Of a stretch of 42,739 nt of DNA, positions 32,756-40,963 are shown piece after piece. The stretch is from Candidatus Saccharimonadota bacterium. Its GTDB lineage: Bacteria; Patescibacteriota; Saccharimonadia; Saccharimonadales; Saccharimonadaceae. The number at the start of each line of letters is the position of its first letter. Positions within the stretch are counted from its first letter, which is position 1. The stretch is taken from the NCBI GenBank assembly GCA_024682595.1, contig JAIKZA010000009.1, positions 1 through 42,739 on the forward strand, read 5' to 3'. The position numbers and the translations under genes are program-made. Below the pieces are notes generated by a model. The model ran no database searches. It saw nothing but the letters and a program-made list of their open reading frames with translations, and had not been told where the DNA came from.

Positions 32756-34143
32756 TAAGCATTCTCCTCTACGTTTTTAGCGATATTGAGTAGAACTTGG
32801 TCGCTCTTGCGCGGGCCAATTAACTGCACGCCAATAGGTAAGCCGGACTCCGATTCGCCTGCCGGTATTGCTACAGCTGGCAATCCCGCGAGGTTTGCCA
32901 AGACGCTCATCATGTCTTCCATATACATCTGTAGTGGGTCATCAGTTTTTTCGCCAAGCTTGAATGCTGGAGCTGGTGCTACCGCGCAGAGAAGGGCGTC
33001 ATATTTTTCGAATGCTTCATTATATGCGTTAATTAACAGCGTACGCGCCTTTTGCGCCTTCAAATAATAGGCATCAAAGAAGCCGGAGCTGAGCACGAAG
33101 TTTCCGACCATAATGCGACGTTTATTTTCTGGCATAAAACCTTCGTCGCGCGTTTTGCCATAAATACTATCCAGATCAGTTATTTCGGCAGCGCGATGTC
33201 CGTAGCGAATACCGTCATAACGACTTAGGTTTGACGCTACCTCGGCCGGTTGAATAATGTAATAAATCGCTAGACCATATTTCATGATAGGCATGCTGAT
33301 TTCTTCGACTTCGTAACCGGCCTTTTTCATTTTATTGGCATAGCTCAAGACAGTTTTGCTAACTTCTGGATCGACGCCATCTTTCAAAAAGTCCTTAATG
33401 ATACCGATTGTCTTTTTCTTCGGTTTCGCATCTTCAAGCTCGCGCGTCCAAAAATCGTCTAGAGTAGTGGAATCTTTTGGGTCCTTGCCGGCAATAATAC
33501 TCATAATGAGATCAACATCTTCGGCATTATTTGCGATGCATCCCATTGTGTCGAGCGATGAGGCCATTGCGACCACGCCGTAGCGGCTTACGGTTCCATA
33601 GGTTGGTTTCATGCCCCAAACACCGTTATAACTAGCTGGCTGGCGAATTGATCCGCCAGTATCTGACCCTAGTGCGAATGGGACGATGCCTAAAGCGACC
33701 GCCGCCGCCGATCCACCACTAGACCCTCCAGCGACGCGCTCCTTGTCGCGAGCATTAAGTGTTGGTCCAAAATATGAGTTCTCTGTGCTAGAGCCATGTG
33801 CGTAGGAATCAAGGTTGGCGCGGCCAATCATGATTGCGCCTTCTGCCTCAAGCTTCGCAACCGCAGTCGCGGTGATTGGCGAAGGGAAATTATCAAGCAT
33901 ACGCGAAGCGGCCGTTGTAACGCCTTCTGGACTTAAGTAGTTGTCCTTAATTGCGTACGGTACTCCCGCTAAACGACCGACTTTCTCGCCTTTTGCGATT
34001 CTTTCATCGATTTCGCGTGCGCGGTCTAGTGCGCGCGCTTCGTTCATTGAGATGAAGCAATGATAGTCCTCATATTCTTTTGCTTTGTCGAGCGCCGCAC
34101 GGACTAAGCCTACGGCTTTAGTATTTTTGTCTGCAATAATCAT
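32755..34143 (-). CDS. gatA: Asp/Glu-tRNA amidotransferase subunit A
   Basis: GatA, 462 residues, the amidase-signature subunit that releases ammonia from glutamine. The Ser-cisSer-Lys triad sits in VPYAIKDNYL (Lys), VAGGSSGGSAAAVALG (cis-Ser) and ALGSDTGGSIRQPASYNG (nucleophile Ser). Length is slightly below average (about 485). ATGA overlap with gatC and TAATG overlap with the HEPN-motif gene show tight coupling. Confidence 0.97.
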   Translation of the reverse strand: MIIADKNTKAVGLVRAALDKAKEYEDYHCFISMNEARALDRAREIDERIAKGEKVGRLAGVPYAIKDNYLSPEGVTTAASRMLDNFPSPITATAVAKLEAEGAIMIGRANLDSYAHGSSTENSYFGPTLNARDKERVAGGSSGGSAAAVALGIVPFALGSDTGGSIRQPASYNGVWGMKPTYGTVSRYGVVAMASSLDTMGCIANNAEDVDLIMSIIAGKDPKDSTTLDDFWTRELEDAKPKKKTIGIIKDFLKDGVDPEVSKTVLSYANKMKKAGYEVEEISMPIMKYGLAIYYIIQPAEVASNLSRYDGIRYGHRAAEITDLDSIYGKTRDEGFMPENKRRIMVGNFVLSSGFFDAYYLKAQKARTLLINAYNEAFEKYDALLCAVAPAPAFKLGEKTDDPLQMYMEDMMSVLANLAGLPAVAIPAGESESGLPIGVQLIGPRKSDQVLLNIAKNVEENA

Positions 34144-34427
34144 AATACTTTCGGTACCTTTATCTGATGATCTTCACTTTCGACCGTAAGGTTTAGCAAG
34201 TCTTCTCGATTTGCTTCAAATTCTTCAATTACGTCTTCGCGCCAAACATTCTGCATGTCGAAACACTGATAAGTAGGCTCGACGCCATCGGTATCCAACT
34301 CATCGAGCTGGGAAATATAACCGACGATATTATCGAGATCTTTTATTAGTGGCTCAATCTGATCTTCGCTTAGACGCAGATTTGACAATTCTGCCAAATG
34401 CAAGACATCTTTTCTAGTAATAGCCAT
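34140..34427 (-). CDS. gatC: Asp/Glu-tRNA amidotransferase subunit C
   Basis: GatC, 95 residues, the small belt subunit that stabilises GatA. Signature: ITRKDVLHLAELSNLRLSEDQIEPLIKDLDNIVGYISQLDELDTDGVEPTYQ. It starts the seven-gene minus-strand run and has its own consensus -10 (TGTTATAAT) six bases before the ATG. Confidence 0.95.
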   Translation of the reverse strand: MAITRKDVLHLAELSNLRLSEDQIEPLIKDLDNIVGYISQLDELDTDGVEPTYQCFDMQNVWREDVIEEFEANREDLLNLTVESEDHQIKVPKVL

Positions 34428-34433
34428 ATGGTA

Positions 34434-34442
34434 ATTATAACA
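34434..34442 (-). promoter_or_regulatory. Extended -10 of the gat operon (leaderless type)
   Basis: On the minus strand TGTTATAAT, a perfect extended consensus, ends six bases before the gatC ATG. Confidence 0.75.
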
Positions 34443-34462
34443 GATAACAGGGAACTAACAAA

Positions 34463-36004
34463 CTAGATGTCAGACAGTGGCTCTATATTTGCATCCAACT
34501 TGCGCAAACGGTTCGCGAAATCCTCGTAGCCACGCGCAATTGAATATACGTTGCGTAAAATTGAAGTGCCAGGTGCGGCAAGCATCGCTAACATAATTAC
34601 TACCGCAGGGCGAAGCGCTGGCGGAGCCATCATTTCTGCAGGGCGCCAATTGGTTGGACCATTCACGAAGATACGATGTGCATCTAAAAGCTCAACTTTT
34701 GCATTTAGGTTAGACAATTCTGTTGAATAAATTGCGCGGTTTTCGAACACCCAGTCATGTATCAATGTCCTACCTTCTGCCGTTGCGGCAATTAAAGAGA
34801 AAAATGGCAAGCTATCAATATTCAAGCCTGGGAAGGGCATTGGATGAATTTTGTCTATTGGCGCTTTAAGGTTGGACTTCTTTAGCTTTATGTCGACTAG
34901 GCGCGTCCTTCCGTTTTCAGCCAAGTATTCATCGCTAATACGCATTTTCTGGCCCATGCTACGCAATACTTCCAATTCAATCTCCAGGAACTCAATTGGC
35001 ACTCGCTTAATCTCTATTTCAGACTTAGTTGCAATTCCCGCCGCAATGAAACTCATCGCTTCGATTGGATCTTCGCCGGGCGCATAGTCTATTTGTTTGC
35101 TAATTTTCTTTACGCCGTGTATTGTAAGGTTTGTTGTGCCGACGCCATCAATTTGTATGCCTAACTTTTGTAGGAAGAAGCATACGTCCTGGACCATATA
35201 GTTTGGGCTAGCTCCTACAATGGTAGTTTTGCCAGGGTATAATGCAGCCGCCATGACGGCGTTTTCGGTAACCGTATCGCCACGCTCCGTTAGTACGATT
35301 TTCTTGTCTTCAATTTTTATATTGCGAACAGTAGCTTCATAAAAACCAGGGTTAACTTTAGCGTCGACGTCTAGCCCAAAATTCTTTAAAGCATGTAAAT
35401 GCGGCTCAACAGTCCTAGAGCCGAGAGAGCAGCCCCCGGCGTACGGCAAGCGAAATTCCTTAAAACGGTGCAATAGTGGCCCCATAAACATAATCACGGT
35501 ACGAGTGCGTCGCGCGGCCTCTATGTCAAGATTTCCTAGGTCAAGCTTTTTTGGTGGAATTATCTCTAAGTCGTGCCCATTGTTTATCCATTCCGTTCGC
35601 ACCCCGATTGACTCGAGCACCTCTATGATACGATAAACCTCCTCGATGTGGGCTAAATGAACTAGAGTCGTCTTCTGCTCATTCAAAAGCGCTGCGCAGA
35701 GCAACCCTACAGCAGCATTCTTAGATGTGTTTATCTCGATTGAACCATGCAATTCCTTGCCACCTTTTATTTGATAGCTTTTTGAAGCGGTATCGTTGAC
35801 GGTAACGATTTGTGTGCGCAGGGCATGGCTAATTTTGCTAATTATTTCAAGTGAGGCGTTCTGTTTTCCATGCTCAATTCTATTAATCGCAGACTGGCTT
35901 GTTCCGATTTTCTCGGCCAATTCAGCCTGAGTCATATTTTGGCGAGTACGAGCAGTTGCAATAATTGCTCCAATTTCAACCATGTAGTCAGCTTGCCTTT
36001 TCAT
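34463..36004 (-). CDS. murA: UDP-N-acetylglucosamine 1-carboxyvinyltransferase fused to an XRE-type HTH
   Basis: A 513-residue protein. Residues 10-65 are a Cro/CI-type helix-turn-helix (IGAIIATARTRQNMTQAELAEKIGTSQSAINRIEHGK). Residues 72-513 are MurA, the first committed enzyme of peptidoglycan synthesis, transferring enolpyruvate from PEP to UDP-GlcNAc. Active-site features kept are K95-N96 (TSKNAAVG), the catalytic Cys192 in AGGCSLGSRTVEPH and the RPAEMMAPPALRPAVV region. Normal MurA has about 420 residues, so the HTH is a true N-terminal addition in one frame. A -10 TATACT six bases before the ATG indicates that the HTH is translated. It may let the enzyme bind DNA, possibly its own promoter. 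Confidence 0.92.
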   Translation of the reverse strand: MKRQADYMVEIGAIIATARTRQNMTQAELAEKIGTSQSAINRIEHGKQNASLEIISKISHALRTQIVTVNDTASKSYQIKGGKELHGSIEINTSKNAAVGLLCAALLNEQKTTLVHLAHIEEVYRIIEVLESIGVRTEWINNGHDLEIIPPKKLDLGNLDIEAARRTRTVIMFMGPLLHRFKEFRLPYAGGCSLGSRTVEPHLHALKNFGLDVDAKVNPGFYEATVRNIKIEDKKIVLTERGDTVTENAVMAAALYPGKTTIVGASPNYMVQDVCFFLQKLGIQIDGVGTTNLTIHGVKKISKQIDYAPGEDPIEAMSFIAAGIATKSEIEIKRVPIEFLEIELEVLRSMGQKMRISDEYLAENGRTRLVDIKLKKSNLKAPIDKIHPMPFPGLNIDSLPFFSLIAATAEGRTLIHDWVFENRAIYSTELSNLNAKVELLDAHRIFVNGPTNWRPAEMMAPPALRPAVVIMLAMLAAPGTSILRNVYSIARGYEDFANRLRKLDANIEPLSDI

Positions 36005-36010
36005 ATAGAT

Positions 36011-36019
36011 AGTATATCA
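36011..36019 (-). promoter_or_regulatory. Extended -10 of HTH-murA (leaderless type)
   Basis: On the minus strand TGATATACT ends six bases before ATG 36004. No Shine-Dalgarno is present. Confidence 0.6.
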
Positions 36020-36106
36020 CGGGGCGCATAATAGCGGTATATTCCCGTTCTTATAAGTGAAATGTTGTAAAAATAACCAAAAATAGCGTCCCATTCTGCT
36101 TGCGAA

Positions 36107-36122
36107 ACACTATATATAGCGT
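36107..36122. promoter_or_regulatory. NrdR-box-like palindrome 1
   Basis: ACACTATATATAGCGT matches the 16-base imperfect palindrome bound by NrdR, the ribonucleotide reductase repressor (ACACTATATATAGTGT-like). It lies 156 bases before nrdD. Confidence 0.75.
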
Positions 36123-36180
36123 GTAGGCGACAAAAAATGAATCTGTTAGCGTTGTATTATTTACATTCTCTATTGCAAAA

Positions 36181-36196
36181 ACACTACATATAGCGT
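36181..36196. promoter_or_regulatory. NrdR-box-like palindrome 2
   Basis: ACACTACATATAGCGT, second copy. It lies between a possible -35 (TTGCAA, 36173) and a weak -10 (TACCAT/CATTAT), so binding would block RNA polymerase. Confidence 0.78.
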
Positions 36197-36213
36197 TACC
36201 ATTATCTCAACAA

Positions 36214-36229
36214 ACACTAAATATGGTGT
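36214..36229. promoter_or_regulatory. NrdR-box-like palindrome 3
   Basis: ACACTAAATATGGTGT, third copy, 33 bases from copy 2, close to three helical turns, as expected for cooperative binding on one face. Confidence 0.78.
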
Positions 36230-36277
36230 TTCGGGACAGACAAAATTCACAATTGATTCAGAACTACGGAGGTAAAA

Positions 36278-38626
36278 ATGTTCAAATCAATCCGAAAGCG
36301 CGACGGAAAGGTGACCGCTTTCAAACCAGAAAAAATTACAGAAGCTATCGCAAAAGCAGGCAGCGCTACTGGCGAATTTGGCCATGATCGTGCTCAGAAT
36401 ATTGCCGAAAAAGTTCTTCGCGTAGCGCAAGAAGAAATCAAAAGCCGTATCCCAACGGTTGAACAAATCCAGGATATTGTCGAAAGAGTCTTGATGGAAT
36501 CGGCCTTTAAGCGCACCGCAAAGGCCTATATTGAATATCGTGCTGAGCGAACAAGAATTCGCGCCGCAAAAAGCAAGCTTATGCAAACTTATGGCGTTAT
36601 TTCGGTCATTGATTCCTCCGAGGATTCATCCGTAAAGCGCGAGAATGGCAACATCGATGGCGACTGCGCAATGGGTAAAATGCTTCGCTTTGGTTCTGAG
36701 GGCTCAAAGGAATATGCAAAGTTGTTACTTCTAAAACCAGAATTTGCTGCCGCTCATGACAATGGTGATATTCATATTCACGATCTAGACTTCATGGCGA
36801 CCGGAACATTGACTTGCTGCCAGACCGACCCTCTAAAATTCTTCGAACGCGGCTTCAACACTGGTCATGGCTATCTTCGTACGCCGCAATCAATCGGCAC
36901 AGCCGCTGCGTTAGCTGCAATCATTCTTCAGGCGAACCAAAACGAGCAGCACGGCGGACAGTCAATCCCGAACTTTGACTACGCTTTGGCGCCAAGTGTC
37001 AATAAGACGTTCCGCAAAAGTCTCAAAGCTAACCTTGAAAAATACAACGATTTCACTGGCAAGAACTTAAATATTGAAATAAAAGACACTATCACCCTTG
37101 GCGACGACAAGAAACTCAGAAAGCTTAAAGTCCCAGAAAAAGTTATCGAAGACGCACATAAAGATACTGAGCATCAAACTCTACAAGCTATGGAAGGCTT
37201 CGTCCATAATCTTAACACTATGCATAGTCGCGCCGGAGCACAGGTGCCGTTTACTTCAATTAATTTTGGCACCGACACTAGTCCAGAAGGTCGCCTAGTC
37301 TCCAAGATGCTACTAGAGGCCACTATGAATGGTCTCGGCCATCATGAAACGCCAATTTTCCCAATTTCTATCTTCAAAGTTAAGGAGGGGGTCAACTATA
37401 ATCCAGAGGATCCAAATTACGATCTCTTCAAGCGCGCGATGGAAGTCTCCGCAAAGCGCCTCTTCCCGAACTTTACCTTCATTGACGCACCATTTAATCT
37501 CCAGTACTACAAGCCGGGCGATCCAGATACCGAGATTGCGACTATGGGTTGCCGCACGCGTGTATTTGGCTCTTGCTTCCCCGAGACTGATGGTCATGTT
37601 TCTGGCCGCGGCAACCTTTCCTTTACATCGCTAAATCTCGTACGCATTGGCATTAAGCACGGCATTTGCCTAGGTGAGCGCAAAGAGGCAGATTGGGATG
37701 GTTTCTATAAAGAGCTAGACGAAAAGCTTCAACTCTGTGCTGATCAGCTTTACCAACGCTTCGAATTCCAGGGCAACCAAAAGGTTAAAAACTTCCCATT
37801 CCTAATGGGGCAGGGCAACTGGGTTGGTAGCGACAAACTTAAGCCGAACGATAAGCTTCGCGACGTTATCAAGCATGGTACCTTGTCCATTGGCTTCATA
37901 GGACTAGCGGAAACATTGGTTGCAATGATTGGCAAGCATCACGGTGAAAGCGCCGAAGCTCAGGAAATAGGTCTAGACATCGTGGGTCATATGCGTGAGT
38001 TCTGTGACGAAATGACCAAAAAGCGCCATTTGAATTACTCGCTTCTTGCCACCCCGGCCGAAGGTCTTGCTGGACGCTTCACTCGCATGGACCGTAAAGA
38101 GTTTGGCAAAATTAAAGGTGTGACTGATCGTGAATTCTATACTAATTCCTTCCATGTGCCAGTCTATTATCCAATCTCAGCTTTCGATAAGATTGATATT
38201 GAAGCTCCATATCATAATCTTTGCAATGCTGGTCACATTACCTATATCGAGATGGATGGCGATCCTTCAGACAATATTGAAGCTTTCGAATCAGTTATTC
38301 GCCATATGAAAGAAGCTGGCATTGGCTATGGTTCCGTAAACCACCCAGTCGACCGCGATCCAGTATGTGGCTTCTCCGGAATCATTGAAGGCGATGTATG
38401 CCCAAGTTGCGGTCGTCGCGAAACTGATGGCGAGTTTGGCTTTGAGCGCCTCCGCCGCATTACTGGCTACCTAGTAGGCTCGCTCGAGCGTTGGAATGAT
38501 GGCAAAAAGGCCGAAGAAGCCGCTCGCGTAAAACATGACGTATCGGTGGGGCAATACGATCAGGCCACTAAGGTAAAACGCGAAGCCGAAAAAGCTGAAT
38601 TAAAAGCTGCTCTCGGCAAAGAATAA
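36278..38626 (+). CDS. nrdD: Anaerobic ribonucleoside-triphosphate reductase
   Basis: NrdD, 782 residues, the class III glycyl-radical reductase making deoxyribonucleotides without oxygen. An N-terminal ATP cone (SIRKRDGKVTAFKPEKITEAIAKA) gives allosteric control. The catalytic barrel contains GCRTRVFGS and GRGNLSFTSLNLVRI. A C-terminal zinc site (PVCGFSG ... DVCPSCGR) precedes the glycyl-radical loop RRITGYLVGSLERWN. ACGGAGG lies before ATG. Three NrdR-like boxes precede it and its activase nrdG follows, with a hairpin between. Confidence 0.97.
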   Translation: MFKSIRKRDGKVTAFKPEKITEAIAKAGSATGEFGHDRAQNIAEKVLRVAQEEIKSRIPTVEQIQDIVERVLMESAFKRTAKAYIEYRAERTRIRAAKSKLMQTYGVISVIDSSEDSSVKRENGNIDGDCAMGKMLRFGSEGSKEYAKLLLLKPEFAAAHDNGDIHIHDLDFMATGTLTCCQTDPLKFFERGFNTGHGYLRTPQSIGTAAALAAIILQANQNEQHGGQSIPNFDYALAPSVNKTFRKSLKANLEKYNDFTGKNLNIEIKDTITLGDDKKLRKLKVPEKVIEDAHKDTEHQTLQAMEGFVHNLNTMHSRAGAQVPFTSINFGTDTSPEGRLVSKMLLEATMNGLGHHETPIFPISIFKVKEGVNYNPEDPNYDLFKRAMEVSAKRLFPNFTFIDAPFNLQYYKPGDPDTEIATMGCRTRVFGSCFPETDGHVSGRGNLSFTSLNLVRIGIKHGICLGERKEADWDGFYKELDEKLQLCADQLYQRFEFQGNQKVKNFPFLMGQGNWVGSDKLKPNDKLRDVIKHGTLSIGFIGLAETLVAMIGKHHGESAEAQEIGLDIVGHMREFCDEMTKKRHLNYSLLATPAEGLAGRFTRMDRKEFGKIKGVTDREFYTNSFHVPVYYPISAFDKIDIEAPYHNLCNAGHITYIEMDGDPSDNIEAFESVIRHMKEAGIGYGSVNHPVDRDPVCGFSGIIEGDVCPSCGRRETDGEFGFERLRRITGYLVGSLERWNDGKKAEEAARVKHDVSVGQYDQATKVKREAEKAELKAALGKE

Positions 38627-38643
38627 AAGCAAATCCCCCAATT

Positions 38644-38670
38644 GCCGCGCCCAAAAACGCGGCATTTTGG
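38644..38670 (+). terminator. Hairpin between nrdD and nrdG
   Basis: GCCGCG / CGCGGC with an 8-base loop, followed by ATTTTGGG. It is a weak or partial terminator that could lower nrdG relative to nrdD. Confidence 0.5.
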
Positions 38671-38689
38671 GCTTAAATGAGGAAGTGTT

Positions 38690-39232
38690 ATGACAACAAA
38701 AATGAAGACTAATATTCTTTGCGAACCGCAAATGGACGTGCCGGATGGTTGCATCGTTCTTTCTGGCGACCTCGAGCACGACTCAATCGTAAACGGTCCA
38801 GGCCTTCGCGCCGTTTTGTGGACGCAAGGATGTCGCCAACATTGCCCTGGCTGTCAAAATCCAGAGACATGGGCCGAAAAAGATGTTGGCGCAGTTGTGA
38901 AAATCGAAAAAGTTAAGGACGAACTTCGCAAACTAAAGGGGCAGAGCGGTATTACTTTTTGCGGCGGTGAACCGCTTTTGCAAGCCAAAGCGTGTCTAGA
39001 AATTGCTAAGTTCTGCAAAGAAGAACTTGGCTGGAACGTCTGGTCTTTTACTGGTCTCGTCTACGAACAAATACCGCGCGATTCTGTCGCCTGGAAGTTC
39101 GTCGAAGAGCTTGACGCGCTCATTGATGGGCCTTTTATTCAATCGCAACGTGATCTTACGCTAAAGTTTCGCGGTAGCAAAAATCAACGCATTCTGCATC
39201 TCGACCGCGGCAAAATCATTAGTCAAGAATAA
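38690..39232 (+). CDS. nrdG: Anaerobic ribonucleotide reductase activating protein
   Basis: NrdG, 180 residues, a radical-SAM enzyme that makes the glycyl radical on NrdD. The [4Fe-4S] cysteines are C48, C52 and C55 in QGCRQHCPGC (CxxxCxxC). NGPGLRAVLWTQGC, FCGGEPLLQ (SAM-binding GGE) and IDGPFI follow, all typical. AGGAAG lies seven bases before ATG. The stop codon abuts that of the convergent GT2 gene with no spacer. Confidence 0.95.
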   Translation: MTTKMKTNILCEPQMDVPDGCIVLSGDLEHDSIVNGPGLRAVLWTQGCRQHCPGCQNPETWAEKDVGAVVKIEKVKDELRKLKGQSGITFCGGEPLLQAKACLEIAKFCKEELGWNVWSFTGLVYEQIPRDSVAWKFVEELDALIDGPFIQSQRDLTLKFRGSKNQRILHLDRGKIISQE

Positions 39233-40276
39233 TTAGTTAAAACCAACAATTTTGCGGGCTGTCTTGTATCCTACTTTAGTAATCATGCGCCCGCTTTTTC
39301 CTGGTAAGTTCGTAGCCATGCCTAGTGGAGTTTTGCGCAGCCTGTAAAATAATTTCGCGTCATGACTTTTGACATAACGCCAAAAAGCCTTCTTCTTTCG
39401 GACGGCCTCTTTTGATCCATCTAATGAGAGGAATGCTGATGTAGCGGTCGTTACCTTATCGAGATATATAATCATATATTTCCGAAGACGCGGATTCTTG
39501 TTGCTAAAATCCTGATTTGCCATTATATCGACCATAATCTTATTTACCTTAATCTGCTGATCGATTCTTCCGAGCATCATCTCTTCATTTACAGACTGGT
39601 CCGAGCGGCCAATAAAATAGTGATATAAATCAACGTCTACATAATACATTTTTTCTACCGACAGCAAAGGCTGAAAGGCAAAAATATTGTCTACATAAAA
39701 AGTATGTCGAGGCAACTTGAGCCCACAGTCGCGCAATAGTTGTGTTCGAAAGTAAATATTATGCATTAGCATGTATTGAGTCTGAGTCATATGGCCCATC
39801 TCGTTCCAACCAAAAATGGTGTTTTTGGGGAATACGCGACTGAAACGCATAGTCTTTTTATGCTTTTCGCCGACTTTGTCGTAGATAAAATTCGCAATTA
39901 TCATATCAACTGGCGTATTGTTTTCTTCAAGTTCTTTAATACTCTTAAGTAGCTTCGCCAAAGCATCCGGATTAACCCAGTCGTCGCTATCGACCACTTT
40001 AAAATAAATCCCAGTGGCTTTACGGATGCCAGTATTAACCGCGGCACCGTGTCCGCCATTTTTTTGGTGAATTGCCCGAACTATTCCAGGGTATTTATGC
40101 ATAAAATCATCGGCGATTTTTGGCGTATCATCACTTGAGCCGTCATCGATAATTAAAATCTCAATTTCGTCGCCGGCGGGGAGTAAGGAGTGGATACACT
40201 TCTTCATGTATTCCTGCGAGTTGTAGCAGGGCACAGCTATGGATAGTAATTTTGGAGTCTTATTGGTCACTTTCAC
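39233..40276 (-). CDS. Family 2 glycosyltransferase
   Basis: A 347-residue cytoplasmic GT-A glycosyltransferase. LLSIAVPCYNSQEYMKKCIHSLLP and EILIIDDGSSDDTPKI are the nucleotide-sugar site, GHGAAVNTGIRKATGIYFKVVDSDDWV contains the metal-binding DSDD. The last 100 residues are a basic helical tail. The start is GTG; a second in-frame GTG six bases on is equally possible. Substrate is unknown, but it may decorate surface glycans. No terminator separates it from nrdG. Confidence 0.88.
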   Translation of the reverse strand: MKVTNKTPKLLSIAVPCYNSQEYMKKCIHSLLPAGDEIEILIIDDGSSDDTPKIADDFMHKYPGIVRAIHQKNGGHGAAVNTGIRKATGIYFKVVDSDDWVNPDALAKLLKSIKELEENNTPVDMIIANFIYDKVGEKHKKTMRFSRVFPKNTIFGWNEMGHMTQTQYMLMHNIYFRTQLLRDCGLKLPRHTFYVDNIFAFQPLLSVEKMYYVDVDLYHYFIGRSDQSVNEEMMLGRIDQQIKVNKIMVDIMANQDFSNKNPRLRKYMIIYLDKVTTATSAFLSLDGSKEAVRKKKAFWRYVKSHDAKLFYRLRKTPLGMATNLPGKSGRMITKVGYKTARKIVGFN

Positions 40277-40349
40277 CTTATTATCTCACTATTTATCTTA
40301 AATGATATCACAATTGTTATAGATACTGAAAAGGAATAACTGATTATTG

Positions 40350-40823
40350 TCAGAACAGCAAGTCCAACACGCCAAATGATATTGCTAGCATAATAAGTCC
40401 GGCTAGAAGAGTGCCGCAACCTACCGCTATCATGGATTTCTTGAAGTCTAAGTTTAAGAAAGTTGCTGCCAGAGTACCAGTCCAAGCTCCTGTTCCAGGA
40501 AGTGGGATGCCTACAAATAGAAGTAGAGCAATATAAATACTATCTTTAGTTTTTGCTAAAAGTTTTTTGCTACCGTTATTGCCCTTTTTGATGCACCATT
40601 TGCAGAAATTACGAATAGGTTCATATTTAACTTTCGCCCCTTTCTCTAATAACTCACGCCCAAAAGTAAAGATAAATGGCATGGGAATCATATTTCCGAG
40701 CATTGCGGCAAGCAAGGAAAGAAAAACTGGCAAGTTCATACCTGCCGCAATTGGTATTGCGCCACGTAATTCAACAAGTGGGAACATCGCCACTAATGTA
40801 ACTAGGAATAATTTCAGCAACAT
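40350..40823 (-). CDS. COG2426-like small membrane protein
   Basis: A 157-residue integral membrane protein. VAMFPLVELRGAIPIAAGMNLPVFLSLLAAMLGNMIPMPFIFTFGRELL and LLLFVGIPLPGTGAWTGTLAATFLNLDFKKSMIAVGCGTLLAGLIM match the COG2426/PF06695 family annotated as putative small multidrug export proteins, though that function is poorly supported. The paired G.P.PGTGAWTG and ELRGAIP re-entrant-like motifs resemble DedA-type folds. GAGGTG precedes ATG and TGCTATCAT is a likely -10. It is probably cotranscribed with the GT2 gene downstream. Confidence 0.82.
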   Translation of the reverse strand: MLLKLFLVTLVAMFPLVELRGAIPIAAGMNLPVFLSLLAAMLGNMIPMPFIFTFGRELLEKGAKVKYEPIRNFCKWCIKKGNNGSKKLLAKTKDSIYIALLLFVGIPLPGTGAWTGTLAATFLNLDFKKSMIAVGCGTLLAGLIMLAISFGVLDLLF

Positions 40824-40843
40824 AGCTCACCTCAACTTAATAT

Positions 40844-40852
40844 ATGATAGCA
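40844..40852 (-). promoter_or_regulatory. Extended -10 of the COG2426-like gene
   Basis: On the minus strand TGCTATCAT lies 20 bases before ATG 40823, giving a short leader carrying GAGGTG. Confidence 0.4.
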
Positions 40853-40963
40853 TTTTCCATCTTTATATAAAAATATTGTGTTGTTTTAGCTTTATTTCTG
40901 CTACAATAAAACACAAGTGGAATGTGTGAGTAATTAATGAATCCTTAATTGTTTGGGAGTTAT

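Noticed and set aside
36011-36100. Regulatory RNA between murA and nrdD
   Set aside because: The gap is explained by the murA promoter and NrdR boxes; no stable fold or terminator is visible.
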